Counted from the stretch's first letter, positions 7,338 to 14,367 are shown. The stretch: DNA of 16,979 bases from CAYFQH01 sp964345215 (GCA_964345215.1 CAYFQH010000043.1:1-16979); one strand, 5' to 3'. The notes: a model not told the origin generated them from the letters alone. Translations and numbers: made by a program.

Positions 7338-7685
7338 TTATATGGTTCCTGGTATCAAACCCTTCTCGCCCATTTTAACGCAAATATCATAGGCAGACAA
7401 GGGTGTGTAAATAAGGGCAACCCCTTCCGCCTTGGCTTTTTCAAGCACAGGGGGATCAAGGGTTATATTTTCGGCTAAAATAACACAGGCCATTTCAATT
7501 AAAGCTGCAACGGCAATCACATTTAAGTGGTTTTGTACGGTAATCCAGGCCATGTCCTTTTTACCATTGCCCATTACAAGGCTTAATAAATCCGACACGT
7601 AGCCGCTTTTAACTTGTTTGCTTTCATCAAAACCTTCCCAAGGGAAAGAACCGTGAAGTAATTCTTTAAGGGTTAAAACCGTCAT
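7338..7685 (-). CDS. DRTGG-domain protein (second copy in the cluster)
   Basis: A 115-residue single-domain protein resembling DRTGG (PF07085) proteins, the fold also found as a regulatory domain in some phosphotransacetylases. The pattern is a GYVSDLLS core (28-35), WITVQNHLNVIAVA (47-60), a hydrophobic strand and TPLSAYDIC (94-102). No catalytic motif is visible. The frame opens at 7706, but ATG 7685 fits better, with GGGGAG about eight bases upstream. It lies 55 bp after the RsbW-like gene and is followed one base later by the PHP gene. It is a divergent paralogue of the protein at 8244-8603. Role unknown; ligand or nucleotide sensing is a guess. Confidence 0.82.
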   Translation of the reverse strand: MTVLTLKELLHGSFPWEGFDESKQVKSGYVSDLLSLVMGNGKKDMAWITVQNHLNVIAVAALIEMACVILAENITLDPPVLEKAKAEGVALIYTPLSAYDICVKMGEKGLIPGTI

Positions 7686-7740
7686 ACCTGCATCTCCCCA
7701 TCTCATGGAATGATTCGATCATCTAGTAGGTCCATGACTT

Positions 7741-8199
7741 TTAAGGCTGGTCATTAAAATCTGCATCTCCCAAAAAAAAATGCATTATAACTCTGGTTTC
7801 CCCGCCTTCTTCGCTTGTAATTTCAAACTGTGAAGCGTTTTTTTGCATGTTGGGCAAACCCATGCCTGCCCCAAAGCCAAAATCCCTGGCTTCGTCAGTG
7901 GCGGTAGAAAAGCCGGAGCGCATGGCCTCCCGCACATCTTTAATGCCCGGGCCAAGATCCGTTGACATAAGGGTAATCTTTTCCCCGTCAATGGTTAGCT
8001 GCAAGCTGCCTCCCAGGCTGTGAATAACCAGGTTCAACTCCGCCTCGTAGGAGGCAACGGATATTCTTCTCAACATGGCCGATGATAAATTTAGTTCCCG
8101 CAGGGTTTTTTTAATGCTGGCCGAGGCTTCTCCCGCTCGCTGATAATCTTTTGCATAAACTTGAAAGGTTTGCGTTGTTAAAGGCATCTCCCTTGTCAA
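7741..8199 (-). CDS. RsbW-like anti-sigma-factor/serine kinase-type ATPase
   Basis: 152 residues with the short HATPase_c fold of RsbW/SpoIIAB: N-box EAELNLVIHS (52-61), G1 DLGPGI (81-86), G2 GFGAGMGLPN (108-117), and no F-box. The start is TTG 8199, chosen for AAGGAGGG six bases upstream. The internal ATG four codons on has its GGGAG directly abutting it. Neighbours are the two DRTGG genes (44 bp after the first, 55 bp before the second). Family members phosphorylate STAS anti-anti-sigma proteins or bind sigma factors, but no STAS or sigma gene is in view, so its partner may be a DRTGG protein or encoded elsewhere. Confidence 0.88.
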   Translation of the reverse strand: MTREMPLTTQTFQVYAKDYQRAGEASASIKKTLRELNLSSAMLRRISVASYEAELNLVIHSLGGSLQLTIDGEKITLMSTDLGPGIKDVREAMRSGFSTATDEARDFGFGAGMGLPNMQKNASQFEITSEEGGETRVIMHFFLGDADFNDQP

Positions 8200-8205
8200 A
8201 ACATT

Positions 8206-8213
8206 CCCTCCTT
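8206..8213 (-). promoter_or_regulatory. Ribosome binding site supporting a TTG start
   Basis: AAGGAGGG on the minus strand, six bases before TTG 8199 of the RsbW-like gene. Confidence 0.8.
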
Positions 8214-8243
8214 ATCGTTATCGTTCCCCATAATTTGCCATCT

Positions 8244-8603
8244 TTAGTCGTCTTCTCTCTCTTCAGTACCAGGAAGCCCCAGTTTATATAGCTTTCCACA
8301 GGCAGTATAGGTTGTTAAATCACTGCCCAAAACAACCAGGTTAAGCCTTCGGGCCTCTTCTAATATTTCTTTTGAAGGCTCTTTGCCTCTGGCAAAGAGC
8401 ACGCAGACAATATCCAGCATTTCTGCCGTACGGATAACGTGGTGATTGGTAAGCCCCGTAATTAAAACGGTTTTTTCTTTTACAAAGGCCAGTACGTCGC
8501 TCATTAAATCTGCCCCGCAGGCACTTAATATCTGTCGATCCATTTGATCCTGCCCTACCAAAACCCGCGCACCCAAGGCCCTTACAATATCACGTACTAC
8601 CAT
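8244..8603 (-). CDS. DRTGG-domain protein (first gene of the hydrogenase cluster)
   Basis: 119 residues, resembling single-domain DRTGG proteins: ADLMSDVLAF (31-40), VLITGLTNHHVIRTAEMLDI with its strand-turn-helix pattern, and GSDLTTYTACGKL near the end. There is no signal peptide, membrane helix or obvious catalytic residue. ATG 8603 is preceded by GGAGTG at a rather long spacing. It is the first gene of the minus-strand series that ends with hndD, and lies opposite the divergent DUF6062-like gene. It differs from the second DRTGG protein in having an acidic tail (TEEREDD), so the pair may have distinct ligands or may heterodimerise around the ATPase encoded between them. Confidence 0.83.
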   Translation of the reverse strand: MVVRDIVRALGARVLVGQDQMDRQILSACGADLMSDVLAFVKEKTVLITGLTNHHVIRTAEMLDIVCVLFARGKEPSKEILEEARRLNLVVLGSDLTTYTACGKLYKLGLPGTEEREDD

Positions 8604-8637
8604 TTTTTTACAATCACTCCAGCTTTTTGTCCCTGTA

Positions 8638-8666
8638 TTGAAAGGTTGTTGTTACTATGTTAGGAT
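8638..8666 (+). promoter_or_regulatory. Sigma-A promoter of the DUF6062-like gene
   Basis: TTGAAA (8638-8643), a 17-bp spacer and TAGGAT (8661-8666). The expected start site near 8673 gives a leader of about 29 bases to ATG 8702. Confidence 0.72.
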
Positions 8667-8679
8667 AACATGTATACAT
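8658..8679. repeat. Two adjacent small palindromes in the divergent promoter region
   Basis: TGTTA-GGA-TAACA (8658-8670) runs directly into ATGTATACAT (8670-8679). The first covers the -10 elements on both strands. They may be an operator or may simply reflect the symmetry of two opposed -10 boxes. Confidence 0.6.
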
Positions 8680-8690
8680 CAATTTGAAAA
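8662..8690 (-). promoter_or_regulatory. Putative promoter of the hydrogenase cluster
   Basis: On the minus strand TATCCT (8662-8667) is preceded by TGT, an extended -10. A weak -35, TTTTCA, lies 17 bp upstream (8685-8690). The start site would fall near 8655, leaving a leader of about 52 bases. Its -10 occupies the same base pairs as the plus-strand -10. Confidence 0.5.
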
Positions 8691-8701
8691 GAGGGTTGCC
8701 C

Positions 8702-9484
8702 ATGCGCTACCATATTGACACCATTCCCCTGTGGGATGCAATAAAAATAGAAGGGGAGTGTACCCTTTGCGCCTTACGCAGAAAAACTGAACTGGCCGAT
8801 ATCGAACGATTTCTAGGTGCCTCGGTCATGGAACCGGACAGCCGGATGCAGGTGAATAAAAAAGGGTTTTGCCAAAAACACCAGCAAATGCTCTTTGCCG
8901 AAAAAAACCGCCTGGGTTTGGCTTTATTAATGGATTCTCATATAAAAGAACTGGAAATAAAGGTAAATAGCTTGCTTGATAAAGCCGCTCAAAGCGCCAA
9001 AGAAGGAGCCGGTTCCTCTGCTTTAAGACGGATGGTAGCCGGTAAAAACGCACAGGCAAACAAGGAGGTTTTGGATAAAGCCCAAGGCCTTGAAACCCTT
9101 ACTGCCAGTTGCATCCTTTGTGACAGTTTAAACAATAATATGGATCGCTATGTCTATACCTTTTTCCACCTTTGGCAAAAGGAAAGCACCTTTAAAGAAG
9201 CGGTAAAAAACAGCAAGGGTTTTTGCCTGCCCGATGCCAGCAGGCTTTTGGCTGTTGGTGCCGAAAAACTAACGGGTGAAACCCTTTTTGATTTTGTAAC
9301 CGTTATGCAACAGCTGTTAGAAAAAAACTTAAAGCGCTTGGAAGAAGAGCTTGAATGGTTTACTTTAAAGTTTGATTACCGCAACAAAGAAAAATCCTGG
9401 GGCAATTCAAAGGATGCCCTGGAGCGAACCATTAACAAACTGCGGGGCTGGTGTGTGGGCGAAGAGCCAAACCCCAAGGCTTAA
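8702..9484 (+). CDS. DUF6062-like Cys/His protein of unknown function
   Basis: A 260-residue soluble protein. From memory it resembles the clostridial DUF6062 family (TIP near the start, EPDSR, GFCQKH, NRLGLALLMDSH); no function is known to me. It has two similar Cys modules: C20-x2-C23 with C57-x2-H60, and C137-x2-C140 with C175. The second module keeps the GFC but has Asp178 in place of the histidine. Module one looks able to bind zinc or another metal. Residues about 205-230 are helical and charged and may form a coiled coil. The frame extends to TTG 8684, but ATG 8702 has a GAGGG box six bases upstream and a start site that fits the promoter. It converges on the dCMP deaminase gene, the two stops sharing TTAA, with no terminator between. 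Confidence 0.85.
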   Translation: MRYHIDTIPLWDAIKIEGECTLCALRRKTELADIERFLGASVMEPDSRMQVNKKGFCQKHQQMLFAEKNRLGLALLMDSHIKELEIKVNSLLDKAAQSAKEGAGSSALRRMVAGKNAQANKEVLDKAQGLETLTASCILCDSLNNNMDRYVYTFFHLWQKESTFKEAVKNSKGFCLPDASRLLAVGAEKLTGETLFDFVTVMQQLLEKNLKRLEEELEWFTLKFDYRNKEKSWGNSKDALERTINKLRGWCVGEEPNPKA

Positions 9485-9960
9485 TCCTGATTTTGCCCCT
9501 CTTCTTGGTCTTTTCGGGGATAGCGCTCCAGTAGCACCTTGGCTTCCCCTATCATTTGAAGGGAAAAATCATCCGGATATCCTTCCTGATACACAATGCG
9601 CTTGATACCTGCGTTAATAATCATTTTCGCACAAACCGAGCAGGGCTGATGGGTACAATATAGGGTAGCCCCTTCAATCGGCACGCCAATTTTAGCCGCT
9701 TGAATAATGGCATTTTGCTCTGCATGAATGGCATAGCATAACTCCGCCCTTTGGCCCGAGGGAATACCCAGTTTGCGGCGCATGCACTCCCCCCGCTCCA
9801 TACAGGTTTTAAGCCCCGAAGGAGCCCCGTTGTAGCCAGTGGTCATAATCCGCTTGTCCTTTACAATCACTGCTCCAATGCTTCTGTTTGGCATAAAGCA
9901 GCTGCTCCAACCGGCAATAACGTGCGCCAGCTCCATAAACCGATGATCCCATTTATCCAT
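9481..9960 (-). CDS. Deoxycytidylate (dCMP) deaminase, ComEB family
   Basis: 159 residues. It should convert dCMP to dUMP to supply thymidylate synthesis, using zinc. The cytidine deaminase signature is complete: HAEQNAI (His79, Glu81) and PCSVC (Cys107, Cys110). The IGAVIVKDKRI strand and GYNGAPSG loop are typical of dCMP deaminases and of ComEB, the late competence homologue. The 20-residue insertion carrying CMERGEC is also usual. The frame opens at 9981, but the earlier ATGs lack a ribosome site, whereas ATG 9960 follows GGTGA and gives the conserved MDKWDHRFM start. It has a near-perfect promoter and stands alone on this strand. Confidence 0.93.
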   Translation of the reverse strand: MDKWDHRFMELAHVIAGWSSCFMPNRSIGAVIVKDKRIMTTGYNGAPSGLKTCMERGECMRRKLGIPSGQRAELCYAIHAEQNAIIQAAKIGVPIEGATLYCTHQPCSVCAKMIINAGIKRIVYQEGYPDDFSLQMIGEAKVLLERYPRKDQEEGQNQD

Positions 9961-10001
9961 TGATTTCACCATCATTTCCATTTTCTATCTATATGAATTT
10001 T

Positions 10002-10030
10002 ATTATACGATTAAGCTTTTTTCCTGTCAA
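10002..10030 (-). promoter_or_regulatory. Full-consensus sigma-A promoter of the dCMP deaminase gene
   Basis: On the minus strand TTGACA (10025-10030), exactly 17 bp, then TATAAT (10002-10007). This is a perfect match to the vegetative consensus. The leader to ATG 9960 would be about 35 bases. Confidence 0.88.
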
Positions 10031-10225
10031 CAAAACCTTAGGGAAAACCGCATAAAAAAAGGGCGATGAAGGGCAAGGAATTTTTCGAAAAACAAAAAAT
10101 AGCACAGAAGCAGCCCCGCCATTTCGAGCATTTTTGATGATATTTTACGTAAATAGAGCCCCACCCATTGTGCCCAGCTTGAGCGGTATTGACCTTGCTT
10201 TGCGCAATTTAAAGGATTTGATTTT

Positions 10226-10903
10226 ATGCACCAAGGCCACCGGAACCGGTTAAAAGAACGATTTATAAAAGAAGGCTTGACCTCCTTTGCCCCCCATGAG
10301 GTTCTTGAGCTTCTGCTTTTTTATACCATTCCCCAAAGGGATGTAAACCCCCTGGCCCACGAATTGCTAAACCGCTTTGGGTCTTTGGAGGGCGTTTTTT
10401 CTGCCAGCAAAAATGCCTTGATGGGCGTAAAAGGCATTGGAGAGCAGTCGGCCACCTTTATCAGCCTATGGCTTCCCCTTTTTGAATACTATCAGCTGAG
10501 TAAGTTGGGTAAAAGGCCCAGTTTCTCAAACCGAAAGGTGCTTCAAAGCTTTTGCCTTGCCCTGTTAAATGAAAAAAAAGAGGAGACTTTTTATGCAATC
10601 GCTTTAGACGGGCAGATGAATTTAATTCAAGCTGTACCCCTTGCCAAAGGCAGCAGCGCCCAGGTGAGTCTATCCGTGCGCAATGTGGTCCAAATTGCCC
10701 TAAGCACCGGTGCCCATAGCCTGGCCCTTTGTCATAACCACCCAGGGGGCACATTAGCCCCTTCCCAGGCGGATATAAAAAGCACACATGCCCTTCACAC
10801 CCTTCTTGAAGCCCTGGACATTCACCTTATCGACCATATTATTGTTGCCGGCGGTCAGGCACTAAGCATCAACACTTATGAGCAGGAGGCCCTCCACCGT
10901 TGA
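10226..10903 (+). CDS. radC: RadC family JAMM/MPN-domain protein
   Basis: 225 residues, the normal length for RadC. The N-terminal half has the UPF0758 start (HRNRLKERF), a VLELLLFYTIPQRDVNP segment and a helix-hairpin-helix (VKGIGEQSA, 68-76). The C-terminal MPN domain has the JAMM metalloprotease-like site: Glu119/120, His170-Asn-His172-Pro-Gly-Gly, and Ser180 to Asp183. Despite the name, a DNA repair role is doubtful in the species studied; related MPN proteins occur on mobile elements, but nothing mobile is visible here. ATG follows AAAGGA at nine bases. It is the first of three tightly spaced genes; its stop overlaps the next start. No convincing promoter could be fixed; TGATATTTT at 10138-10146 is an extended -10 candidate. 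Confidence 0.93.
   Translation: MHQGHRNRLKERFIKEGLTSFAPHEVLELLLFYTIPQRDVNPLAHELLNRFGSLEGVFSASKNALMGVKGIGEQSATFISLWLPLFEYYQLSKLGKRPSFSNRKVLQSFCLALLNEKKEETFYAIALDGQMNLIQAVPLAKGSSAQVSLSVRNVVQIALSTGAHSLALCHNHPGGTLAPSQADIKSTHALHTLLEALDIHLIDHIIVAGGQALSINTYEQEALHR
10884..10889 (+). promoter_or_regulatory. Ribosome binding site for the TTG start of the ydcF-like gene
   Basis: AGGAGG inside the 3' end of radC, ten bases before TTG 10900. The start and the radC stop share TTGA, supporting translational coupling. Confidence 0.7.
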
Positions 10904-11523
10904 AAAAATTATTAATCATGATACTAAAATGGATTACTTTTTTAATTACCCTTGGCGTAATTGCCTTTGTTATTTTGCTTATTTCTATTTTTATAAAGCA
11001 GGGCAATACCGCTCCCCTGACCAAGGCCCCGGAAGCCATCATTGTGCTGGGCGCTCAGGTTAAGGCTGATGGAAGCTTATCTGTTCAGCTGGAAGATCGG
11101 CTGACAGGTGCCCTTAAAGTGTATGAACGCTACCCTGATGCCCTTATTTTTACCTGCGGCGGTCAAGGCAGCGATGAACCTGCTCCCGAAGGTGCGGTAA
11201 TGAAAGAGTGGCTTATAACGCAAGGCGTTCATCCTGATCAAATCATTTCCGAAACCCATTCTAAAAACACCTATGAAAACATCAAAAATACCGCCGCGCT
11301 AATTGAAGAGATGAATGTAAACATTAAAGAAATCTGCCTGGTTACCAGTGACTATCATCTGCCCAGGGCCATGGCCCTGGCGAAGGATTTTGGTTTTAAG
11401 CCCCAGGGCATAGGAACCAAAACATTGCCTGAATACTGGATTAAAAACTATCTGCGCGAAACCCTTTCTTGGGGGAAATATTACACACAAAAATATTTAA
11501 ACTGGCCAAAAGCGGGGTTATAA
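10900..11523 (+). CDS. YdcF/SanA-like DUF218 membrane-anchored protein
   Basis: 207 residues. Two lysines then a hydrophobic stretch (about 7-32) form an uncleaved signal anchor, so the rest should be outside the membrane. The DUF218 domain follows: AIIVLGAQV (46-54), a DRLTGALKVY helix, FTCGGQGSDE, the EGAVMKEWL helix, SKNTYENIKNT and VTSDYHLPRA. Family members (SanA, ElyC, YdcF) are linked to cell envelope integrity, possibly undecaprenyl phosphate or peptidoglycan handling; the precise chemistry is unsettled. It is the middle gene of the radC-rsmG operon. TTG 10900 is chosen as start because it overlaps the radC stop and has AGGAGG; ATG 10918 would cut into the anchor's start but remains possible. 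Confidence 0.9.
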   Translation: MKKLLIMILKWITFLITLGVIAFVILLISIFIKQGNTAPLTKAPEAIIVLGAQVKADGSLSVQLEDRLTGALKVYERYPDALIFTCGGQGSDEPAPEGAVMKEWLITQGVHPDQIISETHSKNTYENIKNTAALIEEMNVNIKEICLVTSDYHLPRAMALAKDFGFKPQGIGTKTLPEYWIKNYLRETLSWGKYYTQKYLNWPKAGL

Positions 11524-11524
11524 T

Positions 11525-12262
11525 ATGCTTAGTAAAAACACCTTTATCGATCAACTTCTCTCCCTTTCTGCCCGTATGCCCATACCCTTAACGGTTGCCC
11601 AAGGGGAAGCTTTTTACCGCTATCACCAGCTTTTGTTAACCTACAACAAGGTGATGGATTTAACAAACGTAACCAACGAAGACGAAATGATTGTAAGGCA
11701 TTATTTAGATTCCCTATCCCTGTTTAATTTTTCAAGGGCCTTTGAGAACCGGAAAAGCGCAAGCCTGATTGATGTGGGGACAGGGGCGGGATTACCCGGT
11801 ATACCCCTGGCTATTGTGCTGCCCCAATGGCATATTGTTTTATTGGATGCCCAGAAAAAGCGGGTAGATTTTTTACAGCGGGTTATAGATGACCTTGGTC
11901 TTGATCATACCAAGGTCATTCATGGCCGGGCAGAAGACTTTGCTCATAATCCAACCTACCGTGAAGTCTTTACCCTTTCTACAGCCAGGGCTGTGGCCCC
12001 TTTGCCTGTACTGCTTGAATACCTGCTCCCCTTTACCCAAATTGGCGGCTATGCCCTGGCCCTAAAAGGGCCCAAGGCCAAGGAAGAAGCAGCCCTAAGC
12101 CTGGAAGCAGCCAAAACCCTTGGAGGGAAGCTATACCCCCTTTTACCCGTTACCCTGCCCCAGGCCGACTACAGCCCAGTGATTGCTCCTTGTGAAAAAA
12201 AGGAAGGGACCCCTTTAAAGTACCCGCGCAAAGCGGGTATTCCAACCAAGCGGCCCCTGTAA
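11525..12262 (+). CDS. rsmG: 16S rRNA (guanine527-N7)-methyltransferase RsmG (GidB)
   Basis: 245 residues, full length. It methylates G527 of 16S rRNA with S-adenosylmethionine. The AdoMet loop is LIDVGTGAGLPGIPLAI (81-97), with the acidic strand end LLDAQKKRVDFL (106-117), the NLT-like segment YNKVMDLTNVT (40-50), and the family's closing YPRKAGIPTKRPL. ATG starts one base after the ydcF-like stop with only a weak GGGG upstream, so translation is probably coupled. In many Firmicutes rsmG sits beside mnmG/parA near oriC; here it ends a radC-ydcF operon instead. A terminator follows about 50 bp later. Confidence 0.96.
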   Translation: MLSKNTFIDQLLSLSARMPIPLTVAQGEAFYRYHQLLLTYNKVMDLTNVTNEDEMIVRHYLDSLSLFNFSRAFENRKSASLIDVGTGAGLPGIPLAIVLPQWHIVLLDAQKKRVDFLQRVIDDLGLDHTKVIHGRAEDFAHNPTYREVFTLSTARAVAPLPVLLEYLLPFTQIGGYALALKGPKAKEEAALSLEAAKTLGGKLYPLLPVTLPQADYSPVIAPCEKKEGTPLKYPRKAGIPTKRPL

Positions 12263-12313
12263 ACACTGGCCTTATGCTTTGCAAGAGCTTACTCAGCAGA
12301 TAATCGAAAATAA

Positions 12314-12359
12314 GAACCCCCCTGAACTGGTAATCGTTCAGGGGGTAAGTTCGTTTTTT
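12314..12359. terminator. Bulged, probably bidirectional terminator between rsmG and groEL
   Basis: A 10-bp core stem, CCCCCTGAAC (12318-12327) with GTTCAGGGGG (12336-12345), is extended by a second GAAC/GTTC helix (12314-12317 with 12349-12352) across a 3-base bulge. On the plus strand T6 follows at 12354-12359. On the minus strand the hairpin is followed by CTTATTTTC, adequate for groEL. Confidence 0.85.
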
Positions 12360-12393
12360 GGCTTTGATTAGGGCTCGGCCTTTGTACCTATAA

Positions 12394-14028
12394 TTAGTAC
12401 ATGCCGCCCATACCGTTCATGCCGCCGCCTGCAGGCATGGGTGCTTCAGGTTCGGGAATATCGGCCACCAAGGATTCGGTGGTTAAAATCAGTGCAGCTA
12501 CGCTGGCAGCGTTTTGAATAGCAGAACGGGTTACCTTGGTGGGGTCAATAATCCCACGTTCAATCATATCAACATACTCGGCCTTTTGGGCATCGTAACC
12601 ATAACCCATTTTGTGGGCATTTTTAATATTTTCTACAATTACGCTGCCTTCAACACCAGCATTTTCCGCAATCTGGCGCAGGGGTTCTTCTAAAGCCCGA
12701 AGAACAATTTGCACCCCTGTTTTGCTATCGCCAGCAAACTTGCTCAGCTCCTGTTGAACATTGGTTAACACGTTTAACAAAGCGATGCCGCCGCCAGGTA
12801 CAATACCTTCCTCCACGGCAGAACGAGTCGCAGCCAGGGCATCTTCGATACGCAGTTTCCGTTCTTTCATTTCAACTTCGGTTGCGGCACCTACTTTGAT
12901 CACCGCTACACCGCCGGCCAATTTGGCCAGGCGCTCTTGAAGTTTTTCTTTATCATAGTCGCTGGTTGTATCAGCGATTTGGGTTTTAATGCTGCTAATT
13001 CTGGCCTGAATGGCTTCTTTCCCGCCGGCCCCTTCCACAATGGTGGTGTTGTCCTTGTCCACCTTCACCTGGCGGGCAGTGCCCAGCATGTCCATGGTAG
13101 TATCTTTCAGTTCAAGGCCAATTTCTTCGCTGATGACACGGCCGCCGGTTAAAACAGCAATGTCCTCCAGCATTTCTTTGCGCCGGTCGCCAAAACCGGG
13201 AGCTTTAACGGCAACACAGGTAAAGGTACCCCGCAATTTATTTACAACCAAGGTTGCAAGGGCTTCTCCCTCAACATCTTCGGCAATAATCAGCAGTTTT
13301 TTGCCTGCCTGAACCACTTGCTCTAAAATAGGTAAAATTTCCTGGATGTTGGAGATTTTTTTATCAGTAATCAAAATCAAAGGGGATTCCAGATTTGCTT
13401 CCATTTTATCCGTATCGGTTACCATGTAAGCAGAGGCATAGCCCCGGTCAAACTGCATGCCTTCAACAATGCTCATTTCTGTTTTTAAAGTGCTGCTTTC
13501 TTCAACGGTAATCACCCCGTCGTTGCCTACAGTTTCCATTGCATCGCTAATTAAGGTGCCAATGGTGTCATCCCCTGCAGAAATGGCGGCTACTTGGGCA
13601 ATGGCTTGTTTGCCGCTAATGGGGCGGCTTAAGGTTTTTAAGCCTTCTACAGCGGCTTCAACCCCGGCTTCAATGCCTTTTTTAAGGCCCATGGGGTTAG
13701 CGCCGGCAGCAAGGTTTTTAAGGCCTTCCCGCACAATGGCCTGGGCCAGCAAGGCAGCGGTGGTGGTTCCGTCTCCTGCTACGTCATTGGTTTTGGTAGA
13801 AACTTCCTTTAAAAGCTGAGCACCCATGTTTTCAAAGGGATCTTCAATTTCAATCTCTTTGGCAATGGTTACACCATCGTTTGTAATTAAGGGGGAGCCG
13901 AATTTTTTATCTAAAACCACATTGCGCCCTTTAGGCCCTAAGGTGATTTTAACGGTGTTTACCAGGGTATTGATCCCTTTTTCTAATGCACGGCGAGCTT
14001 CTTCGCCATAAATAATTTGTTTTGCCAT
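12394..14028 (-). CDS. groEL: Chaperonin GroEL (Hsp60)
   Basis: 544 residues, the usual length. It forms the ATP-dependent folding cage in the cytoplasm with GroES. Diagnostic segments are LGPKGRNVVLDKKFGSP, the ATP-binding NDVAGDGTTTAALLAQAI, GGVAVIKVGAATEVEMKE, the VEEGIVPGGGIAL block and the Met-Gly-rich tail GGGMNGMGGMY. ATG has TGGAGGAA at a good distance. It is 54 bp after groES and shares its promoter and CIRCE control. Nothing unusual is visible. Confidence 0.98.
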   Translation of the reverse strand: MAKQIIYGEEARRALEKGINTLVNTVKITLGPKGRNVVLDKKFGSPLITNDGVTIAKEIEIEDPFENMGAQLLKEVSTKTNDVAGDGTTTAALLAQAIVREGLKNLAAGANPMGLKKGIEAGVEAAVEGLKTLSRPISGKQAIAQVAAISAGDDTIGTLISDAMETVGNDGVITVEESSTLKTEMSIVEGMQFDRGYASAYMVTDTDKMEANLESPLILITDKKISNIQEILPILEQVVQAGKKLLIIAEDVEGEALATLVVNKLRGTFTCVAVKAPGFGDRRKEMLEDIAVLTGGRVISEEIGLELKDTTMDMLGTARQVKVDKDNTTIVEGAGGKEAIQARISSIKTQIADTTSDYDKEKLQERLAKLAGGVAVIKVGAATEVEMKERKLRIEDALAATRSAVEEGIVPGGGIALLNVLTNVQQELSKFAGDSKTGVQIVLRALEEPLRQIAENAGVEGSVIVENIKNAHKMGYGYDAQKAEYVDMIERGIIDPTKVTRSAIQNAASVAALILTTESLVADIPEPEAPMPAGGGMNGMGGMY

Positions 14029-14082
14029 GTTACTTCCTCCATCTATTTTTAAAGTGTGAAAAAAATTTTCTTGTGCCTTAAA

Positions 14083-14367
14083 TTATTCAACAACGGCCAA
14101 AATATCACTTTGGCGAACGATAATTAAATCTTTGCCGTCAATTTTAACTTCTGTTCCGGCATACTTGCTGTAAATAACCTTTTGCCCAACCTCAACGTGC
14201 ATTTGAATTTCTTTTCCGTCTACTACGCCTCCAGGGCCAACAGCCAGTACCTCGGCCATTTGAGGTTTTTCCTTTGCTGAACCGGGCAACACAATACCAC
14301 TTTTGGTGGTTTCTTCTGTTTCTACATTTTTAATGACTACGCGATCTGCCAATGGTTTAACGTTCAT
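14083..14367 (-). CDS. groES: Co-chaperonin GroES (Hsp10)
   Basis: 94 residues, full length. It caps GroEL. Seen: N-terminal PLADRVVIK, the mobile loop ETEETTKSGIVLPGSAKEKPQ that contacts GroEL, the roof region and the DILAVVE end. AAAGGAGG precedes ATG 14367. It is the first gene of the operon, directly after the CIRCE element, so heat or unfolded-protein induction through HrcA is expected; hrcA itself is not in the window. Confidence 0.98.
   Translation of the reverse strand: MNVKPLADRVVIKNVETEETTKSGIVLPGSAKEKPQMAEVLAVGPGGVVDGKEIQMHVEVGQKVIYSKYAGTEVKIDGKDLIIVRQSDILAVVE

Noticed and set aside
7338..7685. Phosphotransacetylase fragment suggested by the DRTGG domain
   Set aside because: The protein is a complete single domain with its own start and stop, and no phosphate acetyltransferase sequence lies next to it.
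10900..10918. Frameshift at the radC/ydcF-like junction
   Set aside because: The TTGA overlap is a normal start-stop junction, and both proteins are full length.
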